DNA from: Erysipelotrichaceae bacterium
Lineage (GTDB): Bacteria > Bacillota_I > Bacilli_A > RFN20 > CAG-449
Length of the DNA stretch: 64,000 bases
Direction: 5' to 3'
Assembly (NCBI GenBank): GCA_015059045.1
Contig: SVBD01000005.1
Coordinates: forward strand, 1 to 64,000
Position 1 is the first letter of the stretch. Every line of letters starts with the position of its first letter. The notes beneath the pieces are model-generated. The model was not told the origin of the DNA. It was given only the letters and a program-made list of their open reading frames with translations, and ran no database searches. This document shows positions 35,376 through 43,936 of this stretch, piece by piece. Made by a program: the position numbers and the translations under genes.

Positions 35376-35620
35376 TTAACAAGACGTAGATGAAGAGAAA
35401 ATTTCTTAATAGTTTTATAGAGAACTTACGTTTGGTGGAAGTAAGTAAACAGAGAATAATATACACTTCGGAGTTTAAAAATTGAAATATTAGTAGATTT
35501 TTACGGATTCTCCTCCGTTATCAGGATTAAAGAGATAGCCTAGCTATAATTAGGGTGGTACCGCGGATTTTCAGATTTCGTCCCTAGACAATTGTTGAGG
35601 GAGTGAAATCTTTTTTTATT
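35376..35620 (+). promoter_or_regulatory. T-box leader, apparent tyrosine (UAC) specifier
   Basis: The T-box sequence AGGGTGGTACCGCG is at 35552-35565. Stem I has a basal helix TGAAG (35391-35395) with CTTCG (35466-35470), and the conserved distal GGTGG element at about 35433. The triplet just before the helix, followed by A, is TAC (35462-35464), reading as a tyrosine codon. The terminator pairs GATTTC/TCCCT (35574-35585) with AGGGA/GAAATC (35598-35610), followed by seven T. The antiterminator pairs TAGGG with TCCCTA. Region 35281-35643 therefore holds this leader. Confidence 0.88.
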
Positions 35621-35643
35621 CCCCGATAGATGGAGGTATTTTT

Positions 35644-37092
35644 ATGACAAGAATCAAATTTTTTAAAGAGGAATCTTTACCTTTAGAAATGCATAAGGTA
35701 AGGATTGTTCAAAAACTTAATCTTTTACCAATCGAGCAAAGATTAAAAGCAATCAATGAAGCAGGAAATAATACTTTCCTACTTAAAAACAGAGATGTCT
35801 ATTTAGACATGCTTACTGATAGTGGAACAAATGCAATGAGTGATCGTCAATTAGCAGCAATGATGATGGCAGATGATTCTTATGCTGGTAGTGAAACTTA
35901 TTATCGCTTAGAACAAGCAGTATTTAAATTTTTTAACAAATCATATTTCTTACCTGCTCATCAAGGTAGAGCTTGTGAACACATTTTAGCAAAAACATTA
36001 GTTAAACCTGGCGATGTAGTTCCAATGAACTATCACTTTACTACAACAAAGACACATATTGAATTATGTGGTGGTAGCGTTATTGAAGTATTTAAAGATG
36101 AAGCAGTTAAGATTACTAGTGAAGAACCTTTTAAAGGTGATATCGATTTAGATAAATTAAAGAAAGTAATTGAAGAAGTTGGAAGAGATCATATTCCATT
36201 TGTACGTATTGAAATGGGGACTAACTTAATTGGTGGCCAACCTGTCAGCGTAGGCAATATTGAAGAAGTAAAAGCTCTTTGTGATGCTTATAATATTCCT
36301 TTAATGATTGATGCTTCTTTATTAACAGATAATCTTTACTTTAATAAAGTAAGAGAAGAAAGTTGTAAGGATTTATCAATTCAAGAAATTGCTCATCGAA
36401 TTAGTGCTTGTGCAGATATAATTTATTTCTCTGCAAGAAAATTAGGAAGCGCAAAAGGCGGTGGAATTGTTCTTGCTGATAAAGATTTATATGATAAAAT
36501 GAAAACCTTAATCCCAGTTTATGAAGGATTCTTAACATATGGTGGTATGTCAACTAGAGAAATGGAAGCTACTGCGATTGGTTTAGAAGAAGCAACAGAT
36601 ATTGATATGATATCTCATGGACCTGAATTTATTGCTGAATTCTCAAGAATTTTACAATCATATGGAATTCCAGTAGTTACTCCTTCTGGAGGATTAGGAT
36701 TACATATTAACGCTAGAGAATTTGTATCTCATATTAAAGGCGAAGAATATCAAGCTGCTTCTCTTGCTGCTGCTATCTATATTGTTTCTGGTGCAAGAGG
36801 TATGGAAAGAGGAACAGTTAGTGAAACTAAAAACCCAGATGGAAGCGAACATATCGCTTCTTGTGAATTAGTTCGTTTAGCTTTGCCAAGAAGAGTATTT
36901 ACTCTTTCTCAAATTAGATATCTTGCAGATAGACTTGCTTGGTTATATGAAAATCGTCATTTAATTGGTGGTTTAAAATTTACTGAAGAACCAGAAGTTA
37001 TGAGATTCTTTATTGGTAGATTAGCCCCAGTTAGTGATTGGCAAGAAAAATTAGTGGCTAAATTTAAAGAAGATTTTGGAGATAGTTTATAG
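35644..37092 (+). CDS. Tyrosine phenol-lyase-like beta-eliminating lyase
   Basis: 482-residue PLP enzyme of the tyrosine phenol-lyase/tryptophanase family (tyrosine + water to phenol, pyruvate and ammonia, reversible). It starts with FLLKNRDVYLDMLTDSGTNA in outline, close to TPL. Residues that separate TPL from tryptophanase are of TPL type: Thr133 (TPL Thr124), Arg389 in MERG (TPL Arg381) and Phe in RFF (TPL Phe448). The PLP lysine is Lys266 (SARK) and the pyridine Asp is Asp223. One oddity: the residue matching TPL Arg217 is Leu226. GGAGG site; expression set by the T-box upstream. Confidence 0.82.
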   Translation: MTRIKFFKEESLPLEMHKVRIVQKLNLLPIEQRLKAINEAGNNTFLLKNRDVYLDMLTDSGTNAMSDRQLAAMMMADDSYAGSETYYRLEQAVFKFFNKSYFLPAHQGRACEHILAKTLVKPGDVVPMNYHFTTTKTHIELCGGSVIEVFKDEAVKITSEEPFKGDIDLDKLKKVIEEVGRDHIPFVRIEMGTNLIGGQPVSVGNIEEVKALCDAYNIPLMIDASLLTDNLYFNKVREESCKDLSIQEIAHRISACADIIYFSARKLGSAKGGGIVLADKDLYDKMKTLIPVYEGFLTYGGMSTREMEATAIGLEEATDIDMISHGPEFIAEFSRILQSYGIPVVTPSGGLGLHINAREFVSHIKGEEYQAASLAAAIYIVSGARGMERGTVSETKNPDGSEHIASCELVRLALPRRVFTLSQIRYLADRLAWLYENRHLIGGLKFTEEPEVMRFFIGRLAPVSDWQEKLVAKFKEDFGDSL

Positions 37093-37159
37093 TCTTAAAA
37101 TTTTATATCTTGATAAAAGTCCTAAAATAAGTTATATATAATATTAGGAGAATATTTTT

Positions 37160-37567
37160 ATGTTTTTATTTGGTATAGAAGATTTAGTAAGTGGATATGA
37201 AGGTATTTTAGAAACTATTGCTCATATTTCAGTTACAACATTAGAATTAATTGGTATTTTAATTATTATTGTTGGAGCATTTAAGTCTATTGTTTTAAAT
37301 GCGTCAAAGATTTTTAATAAACATGAACATAATATTAGAATTGCACTTGGTCAATCCTTAGCATTAGGCTTAGAATTTAAAATGGGTGCAGAGATTATCA
37401 AAACGGTTTTAGTTCGTGAATTACAAGAATTAATTATCTTAGCTTTCATTATTGCTCTTCGTGCTGGTTTAGCGGTTTTAATCCATTGGGAAATTAAATT
37501 AGAGAAAAAAGAAACTGAAGAACATAATTCAAAATTAGAAAATAAACAAAAAGAAGAAAAAAAATAA
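37160..37567 (+). CDS. DUF1622 family membrane protein
   Basis: 135 residues with three membrane helices and a charged C-terminal tail (KLENKQKEEKK). The core ALGQSLALGLEFKMGAEIIK followed by RELQELIILAFIIALRAGL matches DUF1622, a widespread small membrane family without assigned function. Single gene with an AGGAG site and terminator. Confidence 0.85.
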   Translation: MFLFGIEDLVSGYEGILETIAHISVTTLELIGILIIIVGAFKSIVLNASKIFNKHEHNIRIALGQSLALGLEFKMGAEIIKTVLVRELQELIILAFIIALRAGLAVLIHWEIKLEKKETEEHNSKLENKQKEEKK

Positions 37568-37568
37568 G

Positions 37569-37592
37569 CGACTCATAAAAGAGTCGTTTTTC
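37569..37592 (+). terminator. Terminator after the DUF1622 gene
   Basis: CGACTC (37569-37574) pairs with GAGTCG (37581-37586), six-base loop, TTTTT. Confidence 0.8.
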
Positions 37593-37617
37593 TTTATTTA
37601 ATTAACAAATATAAAAA

Positions 37618-37651
37618 ATAACATAAAATTTATGTTATTAAGTGATATAAT
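37618..37651 (+). promoter_or_regulatory. gal operon promoter with palindromic operator
   Basis: ATAACATAAA (37618-37627), one base, TTTATGTTAT (37629-37638): a perfect 21-base palindrome in the -35 region. The -10 TATAAT is at 37646-37651. The placement suggests a repressor site for galMTK. Confidence 0.6.
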
Positions 37652-37671
37652 GAAACCTGAGGTATATATTT

Positions 37672-38631
37672 ATGATTAATATTTCTGAAGTTAATACTAA
37701 AGTCGGACAAGTAAAATTAATAACTATTACTAATGAAGAAGGTATGAAAATTGTATTTACTTCTTTTGGCGCTGCTATTTATAACTTAAGTATTAATGAT
37801 AGATTATTATCTGCGCAAGAAGATGAATTAGATGCGTTCTTAACATCGGGTAGATTCCATGGTAAAACTATCGGAAGAACTTGCGGAAGAATAAAAAATG
37901 GTAAAATAAAAATTAATGAAAAAACATATTCGATAAGTAAATATTGGAAGCATTCTTTACATGGGGGAAAATTAGGTTTGGCCTTTAGATTTTTTGATTT
38001 TGAAATCAAAGAAGAGAATGAATATATTCAACTTATTTTTAAATATTTAGCAAAAGATAAAGAAGAAGGATACCCAGGAAATTTAGCACTAAATTCAATT
38101 TATAATATTTACAGAAAAGAGAATAAAATTGATATTATTTTTGATGCTATTTCAGATTGCGATACGATTTGTAATTTAACCAATCATACATATTTTAATT
38201 TGAATATTGATAAATGTTTTTTGAATCAAAAAATGCTTATTAATGCTGATCAATATATTGAAATAGATAAAGAATTGATATTTAAAAAATATCAAAATGT
38301 TGATGAATTCTTCGATTTTAGAAAAATAAAACCATTTATGGATTCAAATGTTAAGTATAAGAAGAATAGCTTTTATGATCATGACTTCGTATTAAATGGA
38401 ACAAAGCCTAATGCAATTTTAACTAGTAGTGATGGTAAAATTAGACTAGAAATTGATACAACTTATCCAATATTACACATCTATACTGGAACATTGGAGG
38501 CCGATACTAAAATATTAGGTGTGGCTATAGAATGTGAAAAGAAAGCTTTTGATAAAGATGATATATTTTTGAAAAAAGATGAACGCTATTATCAAAAATC
38601 GACATATAAATTTATTGTTGAAGGAGATTAG
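37672..38631 (+). CDS. galM: Aldose 1-epimerase (galactose mutarotase)
   Basis: Interconverts alpha- and beta-galactose, the first step of the Leloir pathway. 319 residues with FGAAIYNL, GRTCGRIKNG, the substrate motif HSLHGG, the catalytic-region NLTNHTYFNL, and a final VAIECEKKAF with the probable catalytic Glu. First gene of a galM-galT-galK operon; galT starts two bases after the stop. Confidence 0.93.
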   Translation: MINISEVNTKVGQVKLITITNEEGMKIVFTSFGAAIYNLSINDRLLSAQEDELDAFLTSGRFHGKTIGRTCGRIKNGKIKINEKTYSISKYWKHSLHGGKLGLAFRFFDFEIKEENEYIQLIFKYLAKDKEEGYPGNLALNSIYNIYRKENKIDIIFDAISDCDTICNLTNHTYFNLNIDKCFLNQKMLINADQYIEIDKELIFKKYQNVDEFFDFRKIKPFMDSNVKYKKNSFYDHDFVLNGTKPNAILTSSDGKIRLEIDTTYPILHIYTGTLEADTKILGVAIECEKKAFDKDDIFLKKDERYYQKSTYKFIVEGD

Positions 38632-38633
38632 TT

Positions 38634-40133
38634 ATGTTAAAGGATGATTTAAATTTGTTAATTGCATATGCAAAGAAAAATTTAAAATTAGAAGGTTTAA
38701 ATGAAATTTATGTAAGAAACACATTAATGAAAAAATTTAATATAGAAGAAGAGTATTATGATACGGATACTTCTATTGTCAATGATTTAGTTAGACCGGA
38801 TATATTAATTGAAAAATTATCAAAAGATTTAGTAGATAATGGCTTTGCTCTTGAAGAAAATGTTCATCTTTTAGTTGATGAAATCTTTGGCGATTTAAGT
38901 TTATCTCCAAACGAATTTTTAAATGAATTTAAAAAAATAGAAGAGTCAAAAGGAAAAGAAGAAGCTTTAGAATTTTTCTATGATTATCAAATTAAAAATA
39001 ATTATATTCAAAAGACCGCTATTGAAAAGAATATTCATTGGAATGAAGAAAACTTAAAATATCCTATTGAAATTTCAATTAATTTATCTAAACCAGAAAA
39101 GAAAAATTCTGATATAGCTAAATTAAAAATGGTTAAATCAAGTTCGTATCCTAAATGTTTGTTGTGCAAAGAAAATTTAGGTTTTTATGGAGATGAAAAG
39201 AAAGCTCCAAGAAGAACTATTAGATTTGTACCTTTAGAATTAGATGGTGAAAAATGGTATTTGCAATACTCTCCATACGGTTATTATTATCAACACGCTA
39301 TTTGTTTTAGCGATAAACATTCTGATATGGTTATTAATAAAACTACATTTAAAAAGTTATTACAATTTGTAGATTTATATCCATCTTTCTTTATGGGAAG
39401 CAATGCTGATTTACCAATTGTTGGAGGTTCTATTTTAAATCATGAACATTTCCAAGGTGGAAATTATGTGTTACCTTTGTTTAAATCATCAGACAAAAAA
39501 GAATATAAATTCGATAAATATTCTTCTTTGAAAATAACTAAATTAGATTATTATCATGCAACTTTAAAAGTGGTTGGAGATGATATTGAAGAAATTGCTT
39601 CTTTCGCGGATAAAGTATTAAATATTTATAAAAACTTTGACGCAGAAGAAATTGATTTAATTTCTAGAACAGATGTACTTCATTCAACAATCACTCCAAT
39701 TTGTAGAAAAGAAAAGAATAAATTTGCACTATATTTGATTTTTAGAAACAATCGAACTAATGAAGTAGAAGAAGGTGGAATTTTCCATGCGCATAAAATA
39801 CATCACCATATCAAAAGTGAAGGTATTGGATTAATTGAAGCGATGGGACTATTTATTTTGCCACCTAGATTAATTTCCGAAATGAAAAATATTAGCGATA
39901 TTCTTCAAGGCAAAGTATCTAAAGAAGAATTTAATAACGAAAAATATTCTAATATGATAGATGAATTGTTGATTAAATATGGTAATAAAAATTCTTTGGA
40001 AAATTCAAAAAATATATTAAAAGAGTACATTGCAGAAACTTGTGAAGATATTTTAAAAAATATTTCTGTATTCAAAGAGGATGAATTAGGTAATAAATAT
40101 TTTGATTTATTAATGACAAAAGTAGGTGAGTAG
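38634..40133 (+). CDS. galT: UTP/UDP-glucose--hexose-1-phosphate uridylyltransferase, type 2
   Basis: Moves UMP between UDP-glucose and galactose-1-phosphate. 499 residues, the long form found in Bacillota. Conserved parts: SSYPKCLLCKENLGFYG, YSPYGYYYQHAICFS and the active-site region LNHEHFQGG, and RNNRTNEVEEGGIFHAHK toward the end. The first 110 residues form the extra N-terminal domain typical of type 2. A GGAG site lies before ATG 38634, between galM and galK. Confidence 0.93.
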   Translation: MLKDDLNLLIAYAKKNLKLEGLNEIYVRNTLMKKFNIEEEYYDTDTSIVNDLVRPDILIEKLSKDLVDNGFALEENVHLLVDEIFGDLSLSPNEFLNEFKKIEESKGKEEALEFFYDYQIKNNYIQKTAIEKNIHWNEENLKYPIEISINLSKPEKKNSDIAKLKMVKSSSYPKCLLCKENLGFYGDEKKAPRRTIRFVPLELDGEKWYLQYSPYGYYYQHAICFSDKHSDMVINKTTFKKLLQFVDLYPSFFMGSNADLPIVGGSILNHEHFQGGNYVLPLFKSSDKKEYKFDKYSSLKITKLDYYHATLKVVGDDIEEIASFADKVLNIYKNFDAEEIDLISRTDVLHSTITPICRKEKNKFALYLIFRNNRTNEVEEGGIFHAHKIHHHIKSEGIGLIEAMGLFILPPRLISEMKNISDILQGKVSKEEFNNEKYSNMIDELLIKYGNKNSLENSKNILKEYIAETCEDILKNISVFKEDELGNKYFDLLMTKVGE

Positions 40134-40135
40134 TA

Positions 40136-41353
40136 ATGATTAATGAGAAAAAAGTACGATTTATACATACAATTAAAGGACTAAAAACTCAATTTAATAA
40201 TGCGTTTAAAGAAGAACCTACAGATGTATTTTCTTCACCAGGAAGAATTGAATTATTAGGTAATCACACTGATCATAATCATGGTAAAGTTTTAGTTTCT
40301 TCTGTAAACTTAAACATTTTAGCGCTCACTAGAAAAAGAGACGATGGCAAAGTTGTATATCATGCAAAGGGATATAGAAAAATCAAAATTAATATTAATG
40401 ATTTATCTTTAAAAGAGAGCGAATATGGTAAGTCTGATGGGTTAATTCGTGGCGTTTTATTTAAAATGAAAGAATTAGGATACAATATTGGTGGAGTTGA
40501 AATATCTAGTAAAACAACAATTTTTAAAGGTGCGGGAGTTTCTTCCAGTGCTGCATTTGAAGTATTAATTGCAAAAGTAATTAATTATTATTACAACGAA
40601 GATAAAATTGATGCGATGACAATTGCAAAAATTGCTCAATTTGCTGAATGTGTTTATTTTAACAAACCATGTGGGTTATTAGATCAAAGTGGTATTAGTT
40701 TAGGTGGTGTTAATTACATCGACTTTAAAAGCGTAGAAGAACCAATAGTAAAAACTATGCAATTTAATGTAAAAAAATATGATATTGTGTTAACTAATTG
40801 TGTTGACTCTCATGATAAACTAACTTATTTATATTCGAAAATAAAAGAGGATATGGCACTTTTATCAAATTATTTTAATAAAGAATATTTAAGACAAGTT
40901 AGAGCAAAAGAGTTCTTCGAAAAGAAAGAAGAATTGATTGATAAATTTGGCTTAGATGTATTTAATAGAGGAAAGCATTATTTTGAAGAGAATAAAAGAG
41001 TAGAGCAAGCTTATAAATGTATTTTAAATAATGATGAAGATGGCTTTGTTAAATGTATTAATGATTCAGGAGAATCTAGTTTCTATCAACTAAAAAACTG
41101 TTATGTTAATTCTATAGAAGAAAATCTTCCTCAAGGAATTTTAAAGAGTAAAGAATATATTACTTCCGGATCGGTAAGAGTTCATGGTGGAGGATTTGCA
41201 GGAACAATTCTTGCTTTTGTTAATAAAAAAGAAACAAAAGAATATATTTCTAAAATGAAAGAAATGTTTGGAGAACATAACGTTAAACAAATATATTTAG
41301 CTAAATATGGGACTAGACATATTGGTAAAATAGAAAATATTTTAGAAGAATAG
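40136..41353 (+). CDS. galK: Galactokinase
   Basis: Phosphorylates galactose at C1. 405 residues of the GHMP kinase family: sugar-binding signature SSPGRIELLGNHTDHNHG, ATP loop FKGAGVSSSAAFE, and GSVRVHGGGFAGT near the C-terminus. The GNHTDHN form rather than GEHTDYN is common in clostridial-type galactokinases. Starts two bases after galT. No galE is present in the window. Confidence 0.93.
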   Translation: MINEKKVRFIHTIKGLKTQFNNAFKEEPTDVFSSPGRIELLGNHTDHNHGKVLVSSVNLNILALTRKRDDGKVVYHAKGYRKIKININDLSLKESEYGKSDGLIRGVLFKMKELGYNIGGVEISSKTTIFKGAGVSSSAAFEVLIAKVINYYYNEDKIDAMTIAKIAQFAECVYFNKPCGLLDQSGISLGGVNYIDFKSVEEPIVKTMQFNVKKYDIVLTNCVDSHDKLTYLYSKIKEDMALLSNYFNKEYLRQVRAKEFFEKKEELIDKFGLDVFNRGKHYFEENKRVEQAYKCILNNDEDGFVKCINDSGESSFYQLKNCYVNSIEENLPQGILKSKEYITSGSVRVHGGGFAGTILAFVNKKETKEYISKMKEMFGEHNVKQIYLAKYGTRHIGKIENILEE

Positions 41354-41377
41354 ATTACAATAGTAATCTATTTTTTT
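41351..41377 (+). terminator. Terminator of the gal operon
   Basis: TAGATTAC (41351-41358, containing the galK stop) pairs with GTAATCTA (41363-41370), then seven T. Confidence 0.87.
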
Positions 41378-41430
41378 AATATATACAAACTGATTTTCTT
41401 AGTGTAATAAAAAAAATCAAAATTTCTATC

Positions 41431-41459
41431 TTACAAAAAAATGAAAAAGATGTTAAAAT
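41431..41459 (+). promoter_or_regulatory. Promoter of the CarD-like gene
   Basis: -35 TTACAA (41431-41436), 17-base spacer, -10 TAAAAT (41454-41459). Confidence 0.6.
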
Positions 41460-41484
41460 ATTTATATAAAAGCGAGGAAAATCA

Positions 41485-41985
41485 ATGTTTGAAATTGGTG
41501 AAATGATAGTTCATAGAGATCATGGATTGTGCAAGATTGCTGGAATTGAACATGTAGCTTATGTTGATAAGGATTATTTTGTCTTGTATCCAAACGCAAA
41601 TGAATCCACTAAGATTATGATTCCTTGTGAAATGGCTAATTCAATTTGTAGAAAAGTAGTTAGTAAAGAAGAGTGTTTAAAGGTAATTGAAGAATATAAT
41701 TTAATTGCAGATGAAATTATAAAAGATAATAAAAAAAGAAAAGAAGAATATACTAAACTTCTTCATAGCGATAATTTAAAAGACTTGGTGTATTTAATAA
41801 AAATGCTAGATTTATTATTTGAAGAAAAAAGTTCTCTTAATAAGGTAATTGGTACAATTGATTCTTCTCTTTATAACGAAGCAAGAAAAAAATTGTATTC
41901 AGAAATTACTTATGTATTAGAATTAGAAAGTGAAGAAGAAACTGAAATATTCCTAAATAATAAATGGAAAAAAGGAGCTAATTAA
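41485..41985 (+). CDS. CarD/CdnL-type transcriptional regulator
   Basis: 166 residues. The N-terminal TRCF-like RNA polymerase-interacting Tudor domain (about 1-58) begins FEIGEMIVHRDHGLCKIAGI and has YFVLYP and STKIMIP; the rest is the helical DNA-binding domain. Such proteins bind the RNA polymerase beta subunit and stabilise open complexes, often at rRNA promoters. It stands alone between the gal operon and the convergent GH2 gene and need not be functionally tied to either. Confidence 0.9.
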   Translation: MFEIGEMIVHRDHGLCKIAGIEHVAYVDKDYFVLYPNANESTKIMIPCEMANSICRKVVSKEECLKVIEEYNLIADEIIKDNKKRKEEYTKLLHSDNLKDLVYLIKMLDLLFEEKSSLNKVIGTIDSSLYNEARKKLYSEITYVLELESEEETEIFLNNKWKKGAN

Positions 41986-41997
41986 GCTCCTTTTATT
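41973..41997. terminator. Bidirectional terminator
   Basis: AAAGGAGCT and AGCTCCTTT form a nine-base perfect stem around AATTA, overlapping the CarD stop codon; T-rich on both sides. Confidence 0.8.
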
Positions 41998-43697
41998 TAG
42001 TCTATCTTAAGATTTTTACTAATTTCTAATAAGTCTTGTTTATTTACTTTTAGTACTTTTCTATCGTATGTGAAGAGTCCATTTGTTTCATCTTCAACAT
42101 CGCTAACTTGAGTGTAGATACATCCGCATACTCCTAAAGGAATTAATGGAACAATTTGTTCGTTATATAATTTGTTAAATCCTTCTTGGAATTCTTCTTG
42201 TGTTTTATAGATTTTATAACCATAAGTCTTTTCTAAATTGAAACTATGTTTTAAATCTTTATATACATATCCACCGAATTCGGAAATAATAATTGGTTTA
42301 TTTTCTTTTTGGACTTTAATCTCTTTGAAGTAAACATGTTTTGATACTACATCAGAATTCTTACCGTTAAACCAACCACTTGTTGCATCATAAATTCTTG
42401 ATGGATCAAGTTCTTTGATCTTAGGGAAGACTTTATCTGTATCAAATTGTCCCCAACCTTCATTGAAGATGGTGTAATAACATACAGATGGTGAGTTAAA
42501 TAACAAATTGATAGTATCTTTAGCTTGTTTTAAGAAAATATCTTTAATTTCTTTTTTTACATGCTTTCCATATTTAGCGTTATTTTGTAACCCGATAGTA
42601 GGTAATACTGTTTCTTTGAAGAAATGATATTTTCCATTATTTACAAAATCTTGGAAAACAATCATTCCTAATTTATCACATAAATAATAGAAATATAATG
42701 GTTCGATTTTAATGTGCTTTCTTAATGTGTTAAAGCCTAATTCTTTTAAAGCGATAATTTCTTCTTCGAATTTCTTGTTTGTTTTAGGAGTTAGGATACC
42801 ATCACTGAAATAACCTTGATCTAATAATCCATGGAAGAAATAAGGTTTTTTATTTAATAGAATTCTTGAAATTCCTTTATAGTTTTTAATTTCTAATGTT
42901 CTTAAAGCAAAGTAACTAGAAATTTGATCATCTTCACTTTCTAATGTAAATTTATATAAGTAAGGATTTTCTGGAGTCCAGTTAACTGGATTTGGAATAG
43001 GGATAGTAATATTGTTAACTTGGAAATCCTTTTTAATAATTCCATCTGGAGTATTGATAATAATTCTTTTTTTCTTAATATTTGTGTTAATTTCTAAATT
43101 TACTGAATCTAATGTGACATTGATTTTAATGCCTTTGAAATTGTTTTTTGAATATGATTCAATCCAAACGCTTTTCCAAATACCAGAAGTTTTTGTATAC
43201 CACATTCCTTTACTTTCAAAAGTTTGTTTTCCATAACAATATTTAATATCTAAGTTATCAATTACTTTGACTATTAATTCGTTTTCATCTTCTAAATAAT
43301 CTTGAATTTCAAAACTAAAAGGAATATATCCGCCTTCATTTCTACCTACGAATTTATTATTTAGATATACTTCAGTAATTTGATCTACTGAATCGAAATG
43401 TAGTTCGACGATATCTTTTACAAAATCTTTTTCTAATTTAAATTTTTTACGATAAAAAATAATTTCGTTTTTTTCAAGATATTTATTATTTAGTCCTGCA
43501 AGGGTTGACTCGATTGGATAAGGAACGATTACTTCTTTCGAAAAAGAAGAAGGTAATTTGTCTTCAAAAGAAAATTCGATATCCCATTTCCCATTTAAAC
43601 AAATATACGAATCTCTTTTAAATTGTGGACGAGGATATTCTTTTAAAGGAATAACTTCAATTGGATTTGAATCGGAAGAAAGTTGAATCTTACTCAT
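41997..43697 (-). CDS. Glycoside hydrolase family 2 enzyme
   Basis: 566-residue intracellular GH2 enzyme (beta-galactosidase, beta-glucuronidase or beta-mannosidase activity). Sugar-binding jelly-roll domain first (about 20-180: YICLNGKWDIEF, YRKKFKL), then an immunoglobulin-like domain, then the TIM barrel with LGFNTLRKH, acid/base Glu413 in NEGWG and nucleophile Glu473 in SEFGG. It is shorter than LacZ and lacks its C-terminal domains. AAGGAG precedes the start. The gal operon next door favours release of galactose, but the sequence alone does not fix specificity. Confidence 0.88.
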   Translation of the reverse strand: MSKIQLSSDSNPIEVIPLKEYPRPQFKRDSYICLNGKWDIEFSFEDKLPSSFSKEVIVPYPIESTLAGLNNKYLEKNEIIFYRKKFKLEKDFVKDIVELHFDSVDQITEVYLNNKFVGRNEGGYIPFSFEIQDYLEDENELIVKVIDNLDIKYCYGKQTFESKGMWYTKTSGIWKSVWIESYSKNNFKGIKINVTLDSVNLEINTNIKKKRIIINTPDGIIKKDFQVNNITIPIPNPVNWTPENPYLYKFTLESEDDQISSYFALRTLEIKNYKGISRILLNKKPYFFHGLLDQGYFSDGILTPKTNKKFEEEIIALKELGFNTLRKHIKIEPLYFYYLCDKLGMIVFQDFVNNGKYHFFKETVLPTIGLQNNAKYGKHVKKEIKDIFLKQAKDTINLLFNSPSVCYYTIFNEGWGQFDTDKVFPKIKELDPSRIYDATSGWFNGKNSDVVSKHVYFKEIKVQKENKPIIISEFGGYVYKDLKHSFNLEKTYGYKIYKTQEEFQEGFNKLYNEQIVPLIPLGVCGCIYTQVSDVEDETNGLFTYDRKVLKVNKQDLLEISKNLKID

Positions 43698-43719
43698 AGT
43701 ATTTGTCTCCTTGAATTTT

Positions 43720-43753
43720 GATATGATTGATTAGATTTGAATCACGTCATATC
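43720..43753. promoter_or_regulatory. Interrupted inverted repeat upstream of the GH2 gene
   Basis: GATATGA..GATT (43720-43732) mirrors AATC...TCATATC (43740-43753). It lies just downstream of a possible -10 TATACT (complement of 43764-43769), where it could be an operator or 5' mRNA hairpin. Confidence 0.35.
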
Positions 43754-43878
43754 TATTAAAATAAGTATAACACAAACAATAAGTAATTAAATAATCAATT
43801 TGAATAGAATAAAAGCTTATGCATCGAGTTTTACTGGGAAATCTCAAGGGAAATATATAAATTTATTAAATTTAGGTA

Positions 43879-43908
43879 TTGCAATAAAGGCTTATTAAAA
43901 TTTATAAT
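43879..43908 (+). promoter_or_regulatory. Promoter of the 43.9-kb membrane protein gene
   Basis: -35 TTGCAA (43879-43884), 18-base spacer, -10 TATAAT (43903-43908). Confidence 0.65.
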
Positions 43909-43936
43909 AAAATAAATAGAAACATGGAGGGAAATC

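Noticed and set aside
37568-37592. Shared stem GCGACTC/GAGTCGC at 37569 and 52685 as a mobile repeat
   Set aside because: Both are ordinary terminators with T runs directly after genes; only the stem is alike and no longer similarity surrounds it.
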